DNA from: Gallionellaceae bacterium
Lineage (GTDB): Bacteria; Pseudomonadota; Gammaproteobacteria; Burkholderiales; Gallionellaceae
Direction: 5' to 3'
Assembly: GCA_027448945.1 (NCBI GenBank)
Contig: DAIDMQ010000037.1
Location: 1 to 49,790 of the forward strand
Length of the DNA stretch: 49,790 nucleotides
The stretch's first letter is position 1, and each line of letters opens with the position of its first letter. The position numbers and the translations under genes are program-made. The notes beneath the pieces are model-generated. The model was given only the letters and a program-made list of their open reading frames with translations. It was not told where the DNA came from and made no database searches. Shown here piece after piece: positions 8,720-17,295 of the stretch.

Positions 8720-9721
8720 TTATCGACACAGTACAACTCGATAACGCGCCTCGCCGCTCCTCACTCTATCGAGTGCCTTGTTGATATCAGCGAATTTGAA
8801 TTTTTCGATCTCCGGTTTAATTTGGTGCAGCTTGGCAAAATCCAGCATCTGTGCAATCGTGGCCGGACTACCCACCGGTGAACCGGACACCGAGCGCTGT
8901 GCGCCTATCAGCCCAAACACCCCTAGATCCAAGGGTTCCAGAGTCGCGCCTACGAAATGCAATCTTCCCTTCGGACTCAGCGTACTCAAATATAGATTCC
9001 AATCCAGCTTCACGTTGACGGTAGAGATAATGAAATCGAATCGACCTGCGGCACTCTTGATCTCGATCACGTCACGGGAGTTCAAGGTATGGTGAGCGCC
9101 CAAGCCGAGTGCTTCTTTCTTTTTACTTTCGTGTGAAGTGAAGGCTGTGACATCACAGCCCCACGCATTGAGGAATTTCACCGCCATATGCCCCAAGCCA
9201 CCGATGCCGATCACGGCCACTTTGTCGGTGGGTTTGATGCCGAATTGCACCAGCGGGTTGAATACGGTGACACCGCCACAAAACAGCGGCCCGGCCGACT
9301 CCAGATCGATGCCATCCGGAATGGGAACGACGCTGTTTGACGCGGCGCGCACCTTGTCCGCAAAACCGCCGAAGTGCCCGACAATGGTGGCTTGTGCGTT
9401 GGCGCACAAGTTGTTGTCTCCCGCATCACAAAGCGAACATTCGTTGCAATAACCGGCGTGCCAACCCAGGCCGACAACCTGACCAGCCTTCAGCTTTTTG
9501 ACTGAGCTGCCGATTTGACTAATCTTGCCCACTACTTCATGACCGGCCACAACCGGGTAATGGCTGGCGCCCCATTCGCTGTCGATCACGCTCAGATCGC
9601 TGTGACAAATTCCGCAATAGTGAACATCGATCTCCACCTCGTGTGGCTTGAGTTCACCGGGATCGTACTCGAATGGTTTAAGCGCGCCTTTGGGTTCAAA
9701 TGCTGCATATGCTTTGATCAT
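8720..9721 (-). CDS. Zinc-dependent NAD(P) alcohol/aldehyde dehydrogenase (cinnamyl-alcohol/YahK type)
   Basis: A 333-residue medium-chain dehydrogenase that should reduce aldehydes or oxidise alcohols in the cytoplasm. The catalytic zinc site is C36 in CGICHSD with H61 in AGHE. The structural zinc cysteines are C92, C95, C98 and C106. The nucleotide-binding motif GIGGLG is at 172-177, and the following TSHESKKKE favours NADPH as in YahK/CAD relatives. AGGAG precedes the ATG by about six bases. It lies about 90 bp downstream of the ABC exporter gene in the same direction, but the gap suggests its own promoter. Real substrates are unknown; broad aldehyde detoxification is the usual guess. Confidence 0.92.
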   Translation of the reverse strand: MIKAYAAFEPKGALKPFEYDPGELKPHEVEIDVHYCGICHSDLSVIDSEWGASHYPVVAGHEVVGKISQIGSSVKKLKAGQVVGLGWHAGYCNECSLCDAGDNNLCANAQATIVGHFGGFADKVRAASNSVVPIPDGIDLESAGPLFCGGVTVFNPLVQFGIKPTDKVAVIGIGGLGHMAVKFLNAWGCDVTAFTSHESKKKEALGLGAHHTLNSRDVIEIKSAAGRFDFIISTVNVKLDWNLYLSTLSPKGRLHFVGATLEPLDLGVFGLIGAQRSVSGSPVGSPATIAQMLDFAKLHQIKPEIEKFKFADINKALDRVRSGEARYRVVLCR

Positions 9722-9813
9722 TTTTCTTCTCCTGTAAGTACGAATGGTAATGCCTGAAATCCATGAAGACTCGATGAGTATTCAAAGGCCAAGCGGGTAT
9801 TTTCCCAACTGCA

Positions 9814-11547
9814 TCAAACATCAAACTGCAAACTTGCCAGCCGTGCATACAACCCGCTCTGTTTGCGCAGATCTTCAGGGCTGCCGGTTTCGACGACCCG
9901 GCCTTGTTCCATCACCACGATGCGATCGACTTTTTGCACGGTTGCCAGCCGGTGCGCGATGACCAGCGTGGTGCGTCCCTGCATCGCGGTGTTCAAGCCT
10001 TGCTGCACGAGAATCTCAGATTCCGCATCCAGCGCGCTGGTCGCCTCGTCCAGCAACAGCAGCGGGGCATCTTTCAAGATCGCCCGCGCAATGGCGATGC
10101 GCTGACGTTGCCCGCCGGACAGCCGCGTACCACGTTCGCCGAGAAAGGTCTTGTAGCCTTCCGGCAAACGCGTGATGAATTCATCCACCAGCGCAGCTTT
10201 GGCAGCGACCAGCACTTCTTCATCGCTTGCAGAAGGTCGGCCATAGCGGATGTTGTCCAGTGCATTGGCCGAGAAGATCACCGCATCCTGCGGCACGATG
10301 GCGATCTTGTCGCGCAGGTCATGCAGGCTCAGTTCGCGGATGTCCCGACCATTGAGCCGGATACATCCGTCGCTGACATCGTAGAAGCGCAGCAACAACT
10401 GAAACAGCGTGGTCTTGCCCGCACCGGAAGGACCGACCAGCGCAATACTTTCGCCGGGGGCGATGTCCAATGTTACTTGATCGAGTGCGGCCGTCGCGGG
10501 GCGAGAGGGGTAATGAAAGCTCACCCGCTCGAAGCTGATCGCTGCCCGGTGTGGCTGCGGCAAAGTTTGCGGTGTGGCGGTTTCGGCAATCGCCGATTCT
10601 GCGTTGAGCAGTTCGAGCAGACGTTCAGTCGCCCCGGCTGCGCGCATCACATCGCCCCACACTTCGGACATGGTGCCCACCCCGCCCGCCACCAGCGCCG
10701 CGTACAGGATGAACGATGCAAGTTGGCCGCCGCTCATGCTGCCTTGCTGTACTTGGTTAGCACCTATCCACAGTACGAAGATGATGGTGCCCATCACAGC
10801 CGTGATGATCATGGCCGTGAGCGCGGCGCGCACGCGGGTGCGGCGGATTGCGGTAATGAAACTCAGCTCTGCGCTGTCGGCAAACCGCTTGGACTCGCGT
10901 TGCTCCTGCGTATAAGCCTGCACCGTTGGCACGGCATTGAGTATCTCGCCTGCCAGCGCCGAGGCATCGGCAATCTTATCCTGCGATTCACGCGAGAGTT
11001 TTTTGACCTTGCGTCCGATCAAAATGATGGGCAGGGTCAGCACCATCATAAGACCGAGATTCAGCGAGAACAGATAGAAACTGGTGACGGCCAGCATCAC
11101 CATGCCGCCGGTGAACTGGAAAAAGCTGCGCAGACCCATCGCGATCGAGCTACCAACCACGGTCTGGATCAGCGTGGTATCACCGGTCAGGCGCGACAAC
11201 ACCTCGCCGGTTTGCAGCGTCTCGAAGAATTGTGGCGACTGGCGCAACACCCGTGCATACACCGCACTACGCAGATCGGCCGTCACCCGCTCACCCACCC
11301 AGGTAACGGTGTAATACCGCGCGGCCACCGCCAATCCCCAGATCATCGCCAGCCCGAACAGCAGGAAAAATTGTCCGCCCAAATTTTTGCCGCCCAGTAG
11401 CGCACTATGCGTACCGCTAGGCGAACCGAAACCGAAATCGATCAGGTCGCGAAACGCGAGCGGCAATAACAACACCGTGCCAGAGGCGAGACACAACAAG
11501 ACAAAAGCCAACACCACTCTGCCGCGATAGGGCCGCAAAAAGGGCAA
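9814..11547 (-). CDS. ABC exporter, fused membrane and ATPase domains (MsbA/ABCB type)
   Basis: A half-transporter of 577 residues from the first standard codon. Six membrane segments occupy about residues 1-310. The ATPase domain has Walker A GPSGAGKTTL, signature LSGGQRQR and Walker B LLLLDEATSALD, all intact. It should work as a homodimer and export a lipid or hydrophobic compound; the substrate is unknown. The start is odd. The frame marked here begins at TTG 11547 without a ribosome site, yet about 20 plausible residues upstream (ITTPSKPAPAKNWSSLREI) are in frame. They follow AAAGGA and two ATC codons (11605-11607 and 11602-11604), with a stop just before. Initiation at ATC, or a mutated ATG, is likely. 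The family is sure; the start is not. Confidence 0.9.
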   Translation of the reverse strand: MPFLRPYRGRVVLAFVLLCLASGTVLLLPLAFRDLIDFGFGSPSGTHSALLGGKNLGGQFFLLFGLAMIWGLAVAARYYTVTWVGERVTADLRSAVYARVLRQSPQFFETLQTGEVLSRLTGDTTLIQTVVGSSIAMGLRSFFQFTGGMVMLAVTSFYLFSLNLGLMMVLTLPIILIGRKVKKLSRESQDKIADASALAGEILNAVPTVQAYTQEQRESKRFADSAELSFITAIRRTRVRAALTAMIITAVMGTIIFVLWIGANQVQQGSMSGGQLASFILYAALVAGGVGTMSEVWGDVMRAAGATERLLELLNAESAIAETATPQTLPQPHRAAISFERVSFHYPSRPATAALDQVTLDIAPGESIALVGPSGAGKTTLFQLLLRFYDVSDGCIRLNGRDIRELSLHDLRDKIAIVPQDAVIFSANALDNIRYGRPSASDEEVLVAAKAALVDEFITRLPEGYKTFLGERGTRLSGGQRQRIAIARAILKDAPLLLLDEATSALDAESEILVQQGLNTAMQGRTTLVIAHRLATVQKVDRIVVMEQGRVVETGSPEDLRKQSGLYARLASLQFDV

Positions 11548-11708
11548 TATCTCGCGCAGTGAAGACCAATTTTTTGCGGGGGCAGGTTTTGACGGCGTTG
11601 TGATGATTTTTCCTTTACCAGGCTGCGGGACTCAGTCGTTGTAGCATGGGCCAAGTATGGGCATGCCGTTAATTTGTAAAACTGTGTGCATCATCATTGC
11701 GCAAGACG

Positions 11709-11732
11709 GAAAACCCGGCAATGCCGGGCTTA
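11709..11732 (-). terminator. Likely intrinsic terminator of clpB
   Basis: In the leftward direction a GCCCGGC/GCCGGG stem with a three-base loop is followed by TTTT. It lies about 95 bp after the clpB stop codon. Confidence 0.7.
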
Positions 11733-11823
11733 CACCTTTCAGTCTATTTATCTTGAAACCGAGCGGGCGACTTGCGTGCAGGGAGCACTGCGCAACGCTG
11801 CAATCGCGGTTGCTCGGCAGATT

Positions 11824-14409
11824 CTATTTCCCGAACTTCATCACGCCGCCTTTGCAGTCCACTTTGATCATATCTTTCGCGGCGTAACGTCCTTCCAGAA
11901 TCAACTTTGCCAATGGGTTCTCCAGTTGCGCTTGAATAGCGCGCTTGAGCGGACGCGCACCGTACACGGGGTCGAAGCCCGCGTTGGCGATTTCGGACAA
12001 AGCTGCTTCGCTAATCTCGAAAGAAATCTCCATCGCAGCAAGGCGTTTTTCCAGATACTGCAACTGGATACGCGCGATGCTCTTGATGTTTTTCTCATCG
12101 AGCGCATGGAACACTACTACCTCGTCGATGCGATTGATGAACTCGGGACGGAAGTAGTTCTTCACCTCGCCCATCACCGCCAGCTTCACCACCTGATAGT
12201 CGTCCCCCTCCATCTGTTGGATCATCTGCGAACCGAGGTTGGAGGTCATCACGATGACGGTGTTCTTGAAGTCCACGGTGCGACCCTGACCATCCGTCAT
12301 GCGACCATCGTCCAGTGCTTGCAACAAGACGTTGAACACATCGGGATGCGCCTTCTCCACCTCGTCCAACAAAATCACGGAATAGGGTTTGCGACGCACT
12401 GCTTCGGTCAAGCCGCCGCCCTCCTCGTAGCCCACATAGCCGGGCGGCGCGCCAATCAAACGCGCCACGGAATGCTTCTCCATGTACTCGCTCATATCGA
12501 TACGGATAAGGTGATCCTCGGAGTCGAACATAAAGCCCGCCAAGGCTTTGCACAGCTCAGTTTTACCCACCCCGGTAGGGCCCAGAAACAGGAAGGAACC
12601 ATAAGGGCGATTGGGGTCGGACAGACCCGAACGGGAACGGCGAATGGCATCGGACACCAAGCGCACGGCTTCGTCCTGGCCGACCACGCGCTCATGCAAT
12701 TTTTCTTCCATCTTGAGCAGCTTGTCGCGTTCGCCTGTCAACATTTTGCTGACCGGAATCCCGGTCGCACGACTCACCACCTCGGCGATCTCTTCAGCCC
12801 CCACATGGGTGCGCAACAAACTGTTCTTCTGTCCGGAACCTTCTGCTTCCAGCTTAGTAGCTTCCAACAAACGCGCTTCGAGTCCTGGCAACTTGCCGTA
12901 TTGCAACTCTGCCACCTCGCCTAATTTACCTTCACGTTGCAGCATGGCAATGTCATTCTTGACTGTTTCGATCTCTTTCTTCACATCGGCCGCGCCCTGT
13001 GCCGCGCTCTTCTCGGCCTTGAGGATCTCTTTCAAGTCATTGGCTTCGCGCTGCAGTTTCAGCAGCTCGTCATCTATGAGTTGCAAACGCTTACGCGAGC
13101 CCTCGTCCTTCTCCTTCTTCATCGCTTCGCGCTCGATCTTGAGCTGAATGATGCGCCTGTCCAGCTTGTCGATGACTTCGGGAGTGGACTCGTTCTCCAT
13201 CTTCATGCGCGCCGCCGCCTCATCTATCAGATCGATGGCTTTGTCGGGCAGGAAACGGTCGGTGATGTAGCGGTGCGACAACTCTGCCGCAGCAACAATG
13301 GCAGGATCGGTGATGACCACGCCCGTGTGGTGCGCTTCGTATTTGTCTTTCAGGCCACGCAAAATGGCGATGGTTGATTCCACGCTGGGCTCATCCACCA
13401 GCACCTTCTGGAAGCGGCGCTCCAAGGCGGCATCTTTCTCCACATATTTGCGATATTCATCCAGAGTGGTCGCGCCTATGCAATGCAACTCGCCGCGCGC
13501 CAGCGCGGGTTTGAGCATATTGCCAGCGTCCATTGCGCCCTCGGCTTTGCCCGCACCGACCATGGTGTGCAGCTCGTCGATAAACACGATGTTGTTGCCC
13601 TCATCCTGAGACAGCTCCTTCAACACAGATTTCAGGCGCTCTTCGAATTCGCCGCGATACTTGGCACCCGCGATCAGCATCGCCATATCCAACGACAGCA
13701 CACGTTTGCCTTTCAACGAGTCCGGCACTTCGCCGTTAACGATGCGTTGCGCCAAACCTTCGACAATGGCGGTCTTACCCACGCCCGGCTCACCAATCAG
13801 CACCGGGTTATTCTTGGTACGGCGTTGCAACACTTGAATAGCACGGCGTATTTCGTCGTCGCGTCCAATAACGGGGTCGAGCTTGCCTTTACGGGCACGC
13901 TCGGTCAGGTCCACGGTGTACTTCTTCAAGGCTTCACGCTGGCCCTCGGCTTCCTGCGTACCGACCGACTCGCCACCGCGCACGGCATCAATGGCCTGCT
14001 CCAGCGGCGCACGCGATACGCCGTGTTGCTTGAGTAATCGCCCGGTCTCACCCTTGTCATTGGTCAGTGCCAGCAGGAACAACTCGCTGGCGATGAACTG
14101 GTCGCCGCGCTTCTGCGCTTCCTTGTCGGTGAGATTAAGCAGATTGCCGAGGTCGCGTCCGGCCATCACTTCGCCACCGTGGCCTTCTACTTTGGGCAGG
14201 CGCGCAACAGCATCACTCAGGGCGTTCTTCAGCGCATTGGTATTGCCGCCGGCGCGCGCCAGCAAGGAACCCGTGCCACTGTCGGCATCGTTGAGCAAGG
14301 CCAGCAACAAATGCTGCGGCTCGATGAACTGGTTATCCGCACCGACTGCCAGACTCTGGGCGTCGGACAGTGCTTGTTGCAACTTGGTCGTAAACTTATC
14401 AAAACGCAT
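11824..14409 (-). CDS. clpB: ClpB disaggregase (Hsp100 AAA+ chaperone)
   Basis: An 861-residue hexameric ATPase that, with DnaK, pulls proteins out of aggregates after heat stress. The order is standard: N-domain (about 1-145), first AAA+ module with GEPGVGKT near 205, the coiled-coil middle domain (about 400-525, rich in Lys and Glu), and second AAA+ module with GPTGVGKT near 605. The pore-loop [11 protein letters not shown] and the Walker [16 protein letters not shown] are intact. Length matches the full-length form. AGGAG precedes the ATG, and a near-perfect sigma-32 promoter lies just upstream, so heat-shock control is visible in the sequence. It is divergent from nadC, with about 108 bp between. 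Confidence 0.98.
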   Translation of the reverse strand: MRFDKFTTKLQQALSDAQSLAVGADNQFIEPQHLLLALLNDADSGTGSLLARAGGNTNALKNALSDAVARLPKVEGHGGEVMAGRDLGNLLNLTDKEAQKRGDQFIASELFLLALTNDKGETGRLLKQHGVSRAPLEQAIDAVRGGESVGTQEAEGQREALKKYTVDLTERARKGKLDPVIGRDDEIRRAIQVLQRRTKNNPVLIGEPGVGKTAIVEGLAQRIVNGEVPDSLKGKRVLSLDMAMLIAGAKYRGEFEERLKSVLKELSQDEGNNIVFIDELHTMVGAGKAEGAMDAGNMLKPALARGELHCIGATTLDEYRKYVEKDAALERRFQKVLVDEPSVESTIAILRGLKDKYEAHHTGVVITDPAIVAAAELSHRYITDRFLPDKAIDLIDEAAARMKMENESTPEVIDKLDRRIIQLKIEREAMKKEKDEGSRKRLQLIDDELLKLQREANDLKEILKAEKSAAQGAADVKKEIETVKNDIAMLQREGKLGEVAELQYGKLPGLEARLLEATKLEAEGSGQKNSLLRTHVGAEEIAEVVSRATGIPVSKMLTGERDKLLKMEEKLHERVVGQDEAVRLVSDAIRRSRSGLSDPNRPYGSFLFLGPTGVGKTELCKALAGFMFDSEDHLIRIDMSEYMEKHSVARLIGAPPGYVGYEEGGGLTEAVRRKPYSVILLDEVEKAHPDVFNVLLQALDDGRMTDGQGRTVDFKNTVIVMTSNLGSQMIQQMEGDDYQVVKLAVMGEVKNYFRPEFINRIDEVVVFHALDEKNIKSIARIQLQYLEKRLAAMEISFEISEAALSEIANAGFDPVYGARPLKRAIQAQLENPLAKLILEGRYAAKDMIKVDCKGGVMKFGK

Positions 14410-14443
14410 GGCGTACTCCTAAGAAATTTCTTGTATGGACCCC

Positions 14444-14471
14444 AGATGGGGGGCTGCGTAAGAATTTCAAG
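14444..14471 (-). promoter_or_regulatory. Sigma-32 heat-shock promoter of clpB
   Basis: On the leftward strand CTTGAAA (14465-14471) and CCCCATCT (14444-14451) match the RpoH consensus -35 and -10 elements. They are separated by 13 bases, a preferred spacing. The start codon of clpB is about 35 bp downstream. Confidence 0.9.
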
Positions 14472-14517
14472 ACCGCATCGCTTCACTTATACTCCGACCC
14501 TCATTATGGAGATAGCT

Positions 14518-15348
14518 ATGAATCACTCGGACATCTTGGACTACGTCACTCGTTCACTTGCAGAAGACGGCGCAGACAGCGACCTGACCGCACAACTTTT
14601 GCCTGAAGGACAGACTGCCCGTGCCCGCATCATGACACGCCAGAGCGGCGTGCTGTGCGGTACAGACTGGTTCGATGCCTGCTTTAAACAGGCAGACTCC
14701 AACTGCAACATTGTATGGTCAGCCAAGGATGGCGACACACTCAAGCCGGGACAGACCCTATGTGAAGTGACCGGCCCCTCGCGCGCACTCCTCACCGCCG
14801 AGCGCAGTTCGCTGAACTTTTTGCAAACACTATCCGCGACAGCCACACTCACCCGACGCTATGTTGACGCGGTAGCGGGGCTGCCAGTGAAGATCATGGA
14901 TACCCGCAAGACTCTGCCGGGGCTGCGTCAGGCACAGAAATATGCGGTACGTGTGGGCGGCGGACACAACCAGCGCGTGGGCTTGTTCGACGGCATCCTC
15001 ATCAAAGAGAACCACATCGCGGCGGCAGGCGGCATTGCACCTGTGTTGCAGCAAGCCTTCAAACTGGCCAAACCCGGCGTGACGGTACAGATAGAAGTAG
15101 AGAATCTGTCGGAGATGGAAGAAGCCTTGGCAGCAGGTGCAAAACTCATCCTGCTCGACAACTTCGATGTGGACAACTTGGTTGCGGCGGTCGCCCAGAA
15201 CGCAAAGCGCGCCGAACTGGAGGCATCGGGTGGCATCACCTTAAGCTCACTGCGCGAAGTCGCCGAGACCGGTGTGGATCGTATCTCCATAGGCGCGCTG
15301 ACCAAGGATGTCATCGCCTTGGACTTATCGATGCGGCTGATTGATTAG
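14518..15348 (+). CDS. nadC: Quinolinate phosphoribosyltransferase
   Basis: A 276-residue enzyme that converts quinolinate and PRPP to nicotinate mononucleotide in de novo NAD synthesis. Family blocks are visible: SAEDGADSDLTAQL-like N-terminus (read here LAEDGADSDLT), DTRKTLPGLRQAQKYAV, GGGHNQRVGLFDGILIKENH, and the C-terminal LEASGGITLSSLREVAETGVD. The frame stays open far upstream across the clpB promoter, but the true start is ATG 14518, with GGAG seven bases before it and the normal MNHSDILDYV-type N-terminus. A TATACT box near 14488 may be its -10 element. trxC follows after about 85 bp with a short stem (GGTCGTT/AACGACC) between. Confidence is high. Confidence 0.96.
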   Translation: MNHSDILDYVTRSLAEDGADSDLTAQLLPEGQTARARIMTRQSGVLCGTDWFDACFKQADSNCNIVWSAKDGDTLKPGQTLCEVTGPSRALLTAERSSLNFLQTLSATATLTRRYVDAVAGLPVKIMDTRKTLPGLRQAQKYAVRVGGGHNQRVGLFDGILIKENHIAAAGGIAPVLQQAFKLAKPGVTVQIEVENLSEMEEALAAGAKLILLDNFDVDNLVAAVAQNAKRAELEASGGITLSSLREVAETGVDRISIGALTKDVIALDLSMRLID

Positions 15349-15432
15349 GCACTCAAGGTCGTTTTTCAACGACCCTCTTGAAATATCCAGACTTCGCCGC
15401 ATATTAGCATTTCCTAATCACCAGAGGTCATC

Positions 15433-15867
15433 ATGAGCGACTCATCACATATTGTCTGCCCGCATTGCGATGCGGTGAACCGCGTCCCCACCGACAAACT
15501 GAGCCAGCATCCAACTTGCGGCAAGTGCAAGCAGACCTTGTTCGACGCACATCCGGTGGAATTGAATCCGGGCAATTTCGTGCAACACATCTCGCGCAAC
15601 GACATCCCGGTACTGGTGGATTTTTGGGCGCCCTGGTGCGGACCTTGTCGCATGATGGCGCCGGCTTTCGTGCAGGCTGCGCAACAACTGGAACCCCGGA
15701 TGAGATTAGCCAAACTGGACACCGAACAAGCGCAGCAACTGGCTACGCAATACAACATCCGCAGCATTCCGACACTGGCCTTGTTCAAAGGGGGCAAAGA
15801 GATCGCCCGCCAAGCGGGCGCGATGGATGTAAACGGGATCGTGCATTGGGCACGCAGTCACAGCTAG
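15433..15867 (+). CDS. trxC: Thioredoxin 2 with N-terminal zinc finger
   Basis: A 144-residue cytoplasmic disulfide reductase. The N-terminal zinc ribbon uses C9, C12, C29 and C32 (CPHC and CGKC), the feature that separates TrxC from TrxA. The thioredoxin fold follows, with the active site WCGPC at 68-72 and the cis-proline segment IRSIPT. In relatives TrxC helps in the oxidative-stress response, often under OxyR; I see no clear OxyR site here. It ends 21 bp from the convergent FecR-like gene without a visible terminator. Confidence 0.96.
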   Translation: MSDSSHIVCPHCDAVNRVPTDKLSQHPTCGKCKQTLFDAHPVELNPGNFVQHISRNDIPVLVDFWAPWCGPCRMMAPAFVQAAQQLEPRMRLAKLDTEQAQQLATQYNIRSIPTLALFKGGKEIARQAGAMDVNGIVHWARSHS

Positions 15868-15888
15868 GAATTTTATGCGGGACAGAGC

Positions 15889-17286
15889 CTACTGCCCAAT
15901 CACGCAACCCGCAGTGGGAATTGCATCGTTTCTACCGGAAAAATCCAACATTTTGTTGGCGGGTGTATCTTCATCCATAAAGCCCGGTGTGCGGGACAAC
16001 AACAGCAACTCTGATTCATTGGCATAGCCGGTTTCATCGCGATAAATATCCAGCACCTTTGCGTCTTTAAACAACACGACATGACCGTCATGTACGGTCA
16101 CATACAAGCCTGCTTCCTCTAGATTTGAATCAGTTCCAAACACTTGTTCCATGTTGAATTGGACTGTATTAGGAAGCGGCATAGGGTTGTCGGTGATACC
16201 GGGGGGAACAACTTTGAGCAACACGGGCTGCCCGCTACCCTGCTCGATGATGGCCGCCTGCTGCAGGTCTACCAGTTGCATCATGGCGCATATACCATCA
16301 ACACAGCCGCTCCCTAATTCAACCGAACCTTGCCAGACATAGACGCCCAGTCCATTCAGGGGATTTTCCTCGGTGGCATCGGAACCCCGAGTTGCGGCAC
16401 AGGATGCATTGCACCATGCATCAAATCCTGTTCCGCGTATGCCTATCGTGGAGTTGGCGACCTTAAGTTGGAAGTTGTCATGCTTGATGCGACCTATCAA
16501 CCCTGTGAACATACGGATACCGCCTTTAAGCAATCGCAAAGTCGTACTCTCTTCATTGGCGACTTTATCGAACCTGAACTTCTCAATCTCGAAACGCGTG
16601 TTCTCTTGAAGTGTGATACGACCTTCGTCACGGAAGGCAACGACAGCATATGACTTCATACCGGTAAACAAGATGTCGCCCTCGTAAACAGGCACACCCG
16701 CTGCAAGTTTGCGATCCTTGCCTTTTTTGTCTGTGGCATAGAAATCGCCTTGCACTTGCATGACGCTTCCGGCCACCTGGGTAGCTTTGCTGGGGGATGC
16801 GGGCTTGTCGCTGGCGCCATCATCCTGACAGCCCTGGCTTGCACACAAGCGCGCCGAGTAGTCTGTTCCACGTATCCCTATGGTTGCGTGCAGTGTCCGC
16901 ACCTGGTATGCATCTGCATTACCACGCTTGCCTATCAGCCCGGTCACGGTACGGAAACCACCCTTCAATAGACGCATGAAGAAATTGTCTGACTGGGGGG
17001 CGTTCTCATCGAAGTGGAAGCGCTCGACTTTCAAGTTCGAGTTGGGACGCATGGAAAGCTTGGAGCCGTCTTTCATCACCACTTGTGCATAGCTATCTTT
17101 AGCGGTGACCAGCATATCCCCCTCGTACACAGGTGATTCCGCGCCCAATATCCGCAACGTACCATCGGGGCGTTGCGTCGCCAGCACACCCGTCAGATCA
17201 CCCACTTTGCCGACAGCCTCAACTGCTTGCGCATCGGCAACTCCGAGCAAGAGAGCAATCATTAGCAATTGGAATAGTCTTTTCAT
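15889..17286 (-). CDS. Exported protein with two FecR-like units
   Basis: A 465-residue protein with a signal peptide (LFQLLMIALLLGVADAQA). Two homologous units follow. Unit 1 (about 25-153) and unit 2 (about 171-300) each run VYEGD, a Val-rich strand, RLLKGG, TGLIG, then TIGIRGT. Each ends in a close cysteine pair (C148/C153 and C292/C296), placed right after TIGIRGT. A further region to 465 is unlike either unit, with another pair in GCVDGIC. No TonB-box or kinase domain is seen, and there is no cytoplasmic part, so it is probably fully periplasmic or surface-associated, unlike the FecR anti-sigma proteins. It begins nine bases after the TpsB stop and so is translated from the same message as the secretion pair. 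Its job may be to assist or sense the exoprotein. Confidence 0.85.
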   Translation of the reverse strand: MKRLFQLLMIALLLGVADAQAVEAVGKVGDLTGVLATQRPDGTLRILGAESPVYEGDMLVTAKDSYAQVVMKDGSKLSMRPNSNLKVERFHFDENAPQSDNFFMRLLKGGFRTVTGLIGKRGNADAYQVRTLHATIGIRGTDYSARLCASQGCQDDGASDKPASPSKATQVAGSVMQVQGDFYATDKKGKDRKLAAGVPVYEGDILFTGMKSYAVVAFRDEGRITLQENTRFEIEKFRFDKVANEESTTLRLLKGGIRMFTGLIGRIKHDNFQLKVANSTIGIRGTGFDAWCNASCAATRGSDATEENPLNGLGVYVWQGSVELGSGCVDGICAMMQLVDLQQAAIIEQGSGQPVLLKVVPPGITDNPMPLPNTVQFNMEQVFGTDSNLEEAGLYVTVHDGHVVLFKDAKVLDIYRDETGYANESELLLLSRTPGFMDEDTPANKMLDFSGRNDAIPTAGCVIGQ

Positions 17287-17295
17287 ATCACCCTA

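Noticed and set aside
9904..11400. A 498-codon open frame on the plus strand opposite the ABC exporter gene
   Set aside because: It is an antisense shadow of a clear ABC transporter. It has no ribosome site and an artificial composition rich in His, Arg and Gln.
11686..12924. A 412-codon plus-strand frame opposite clpB
   Set aside because: The complementary strand is an intact ClpB. The frame shows no known motif and is a by-product of its codon use.
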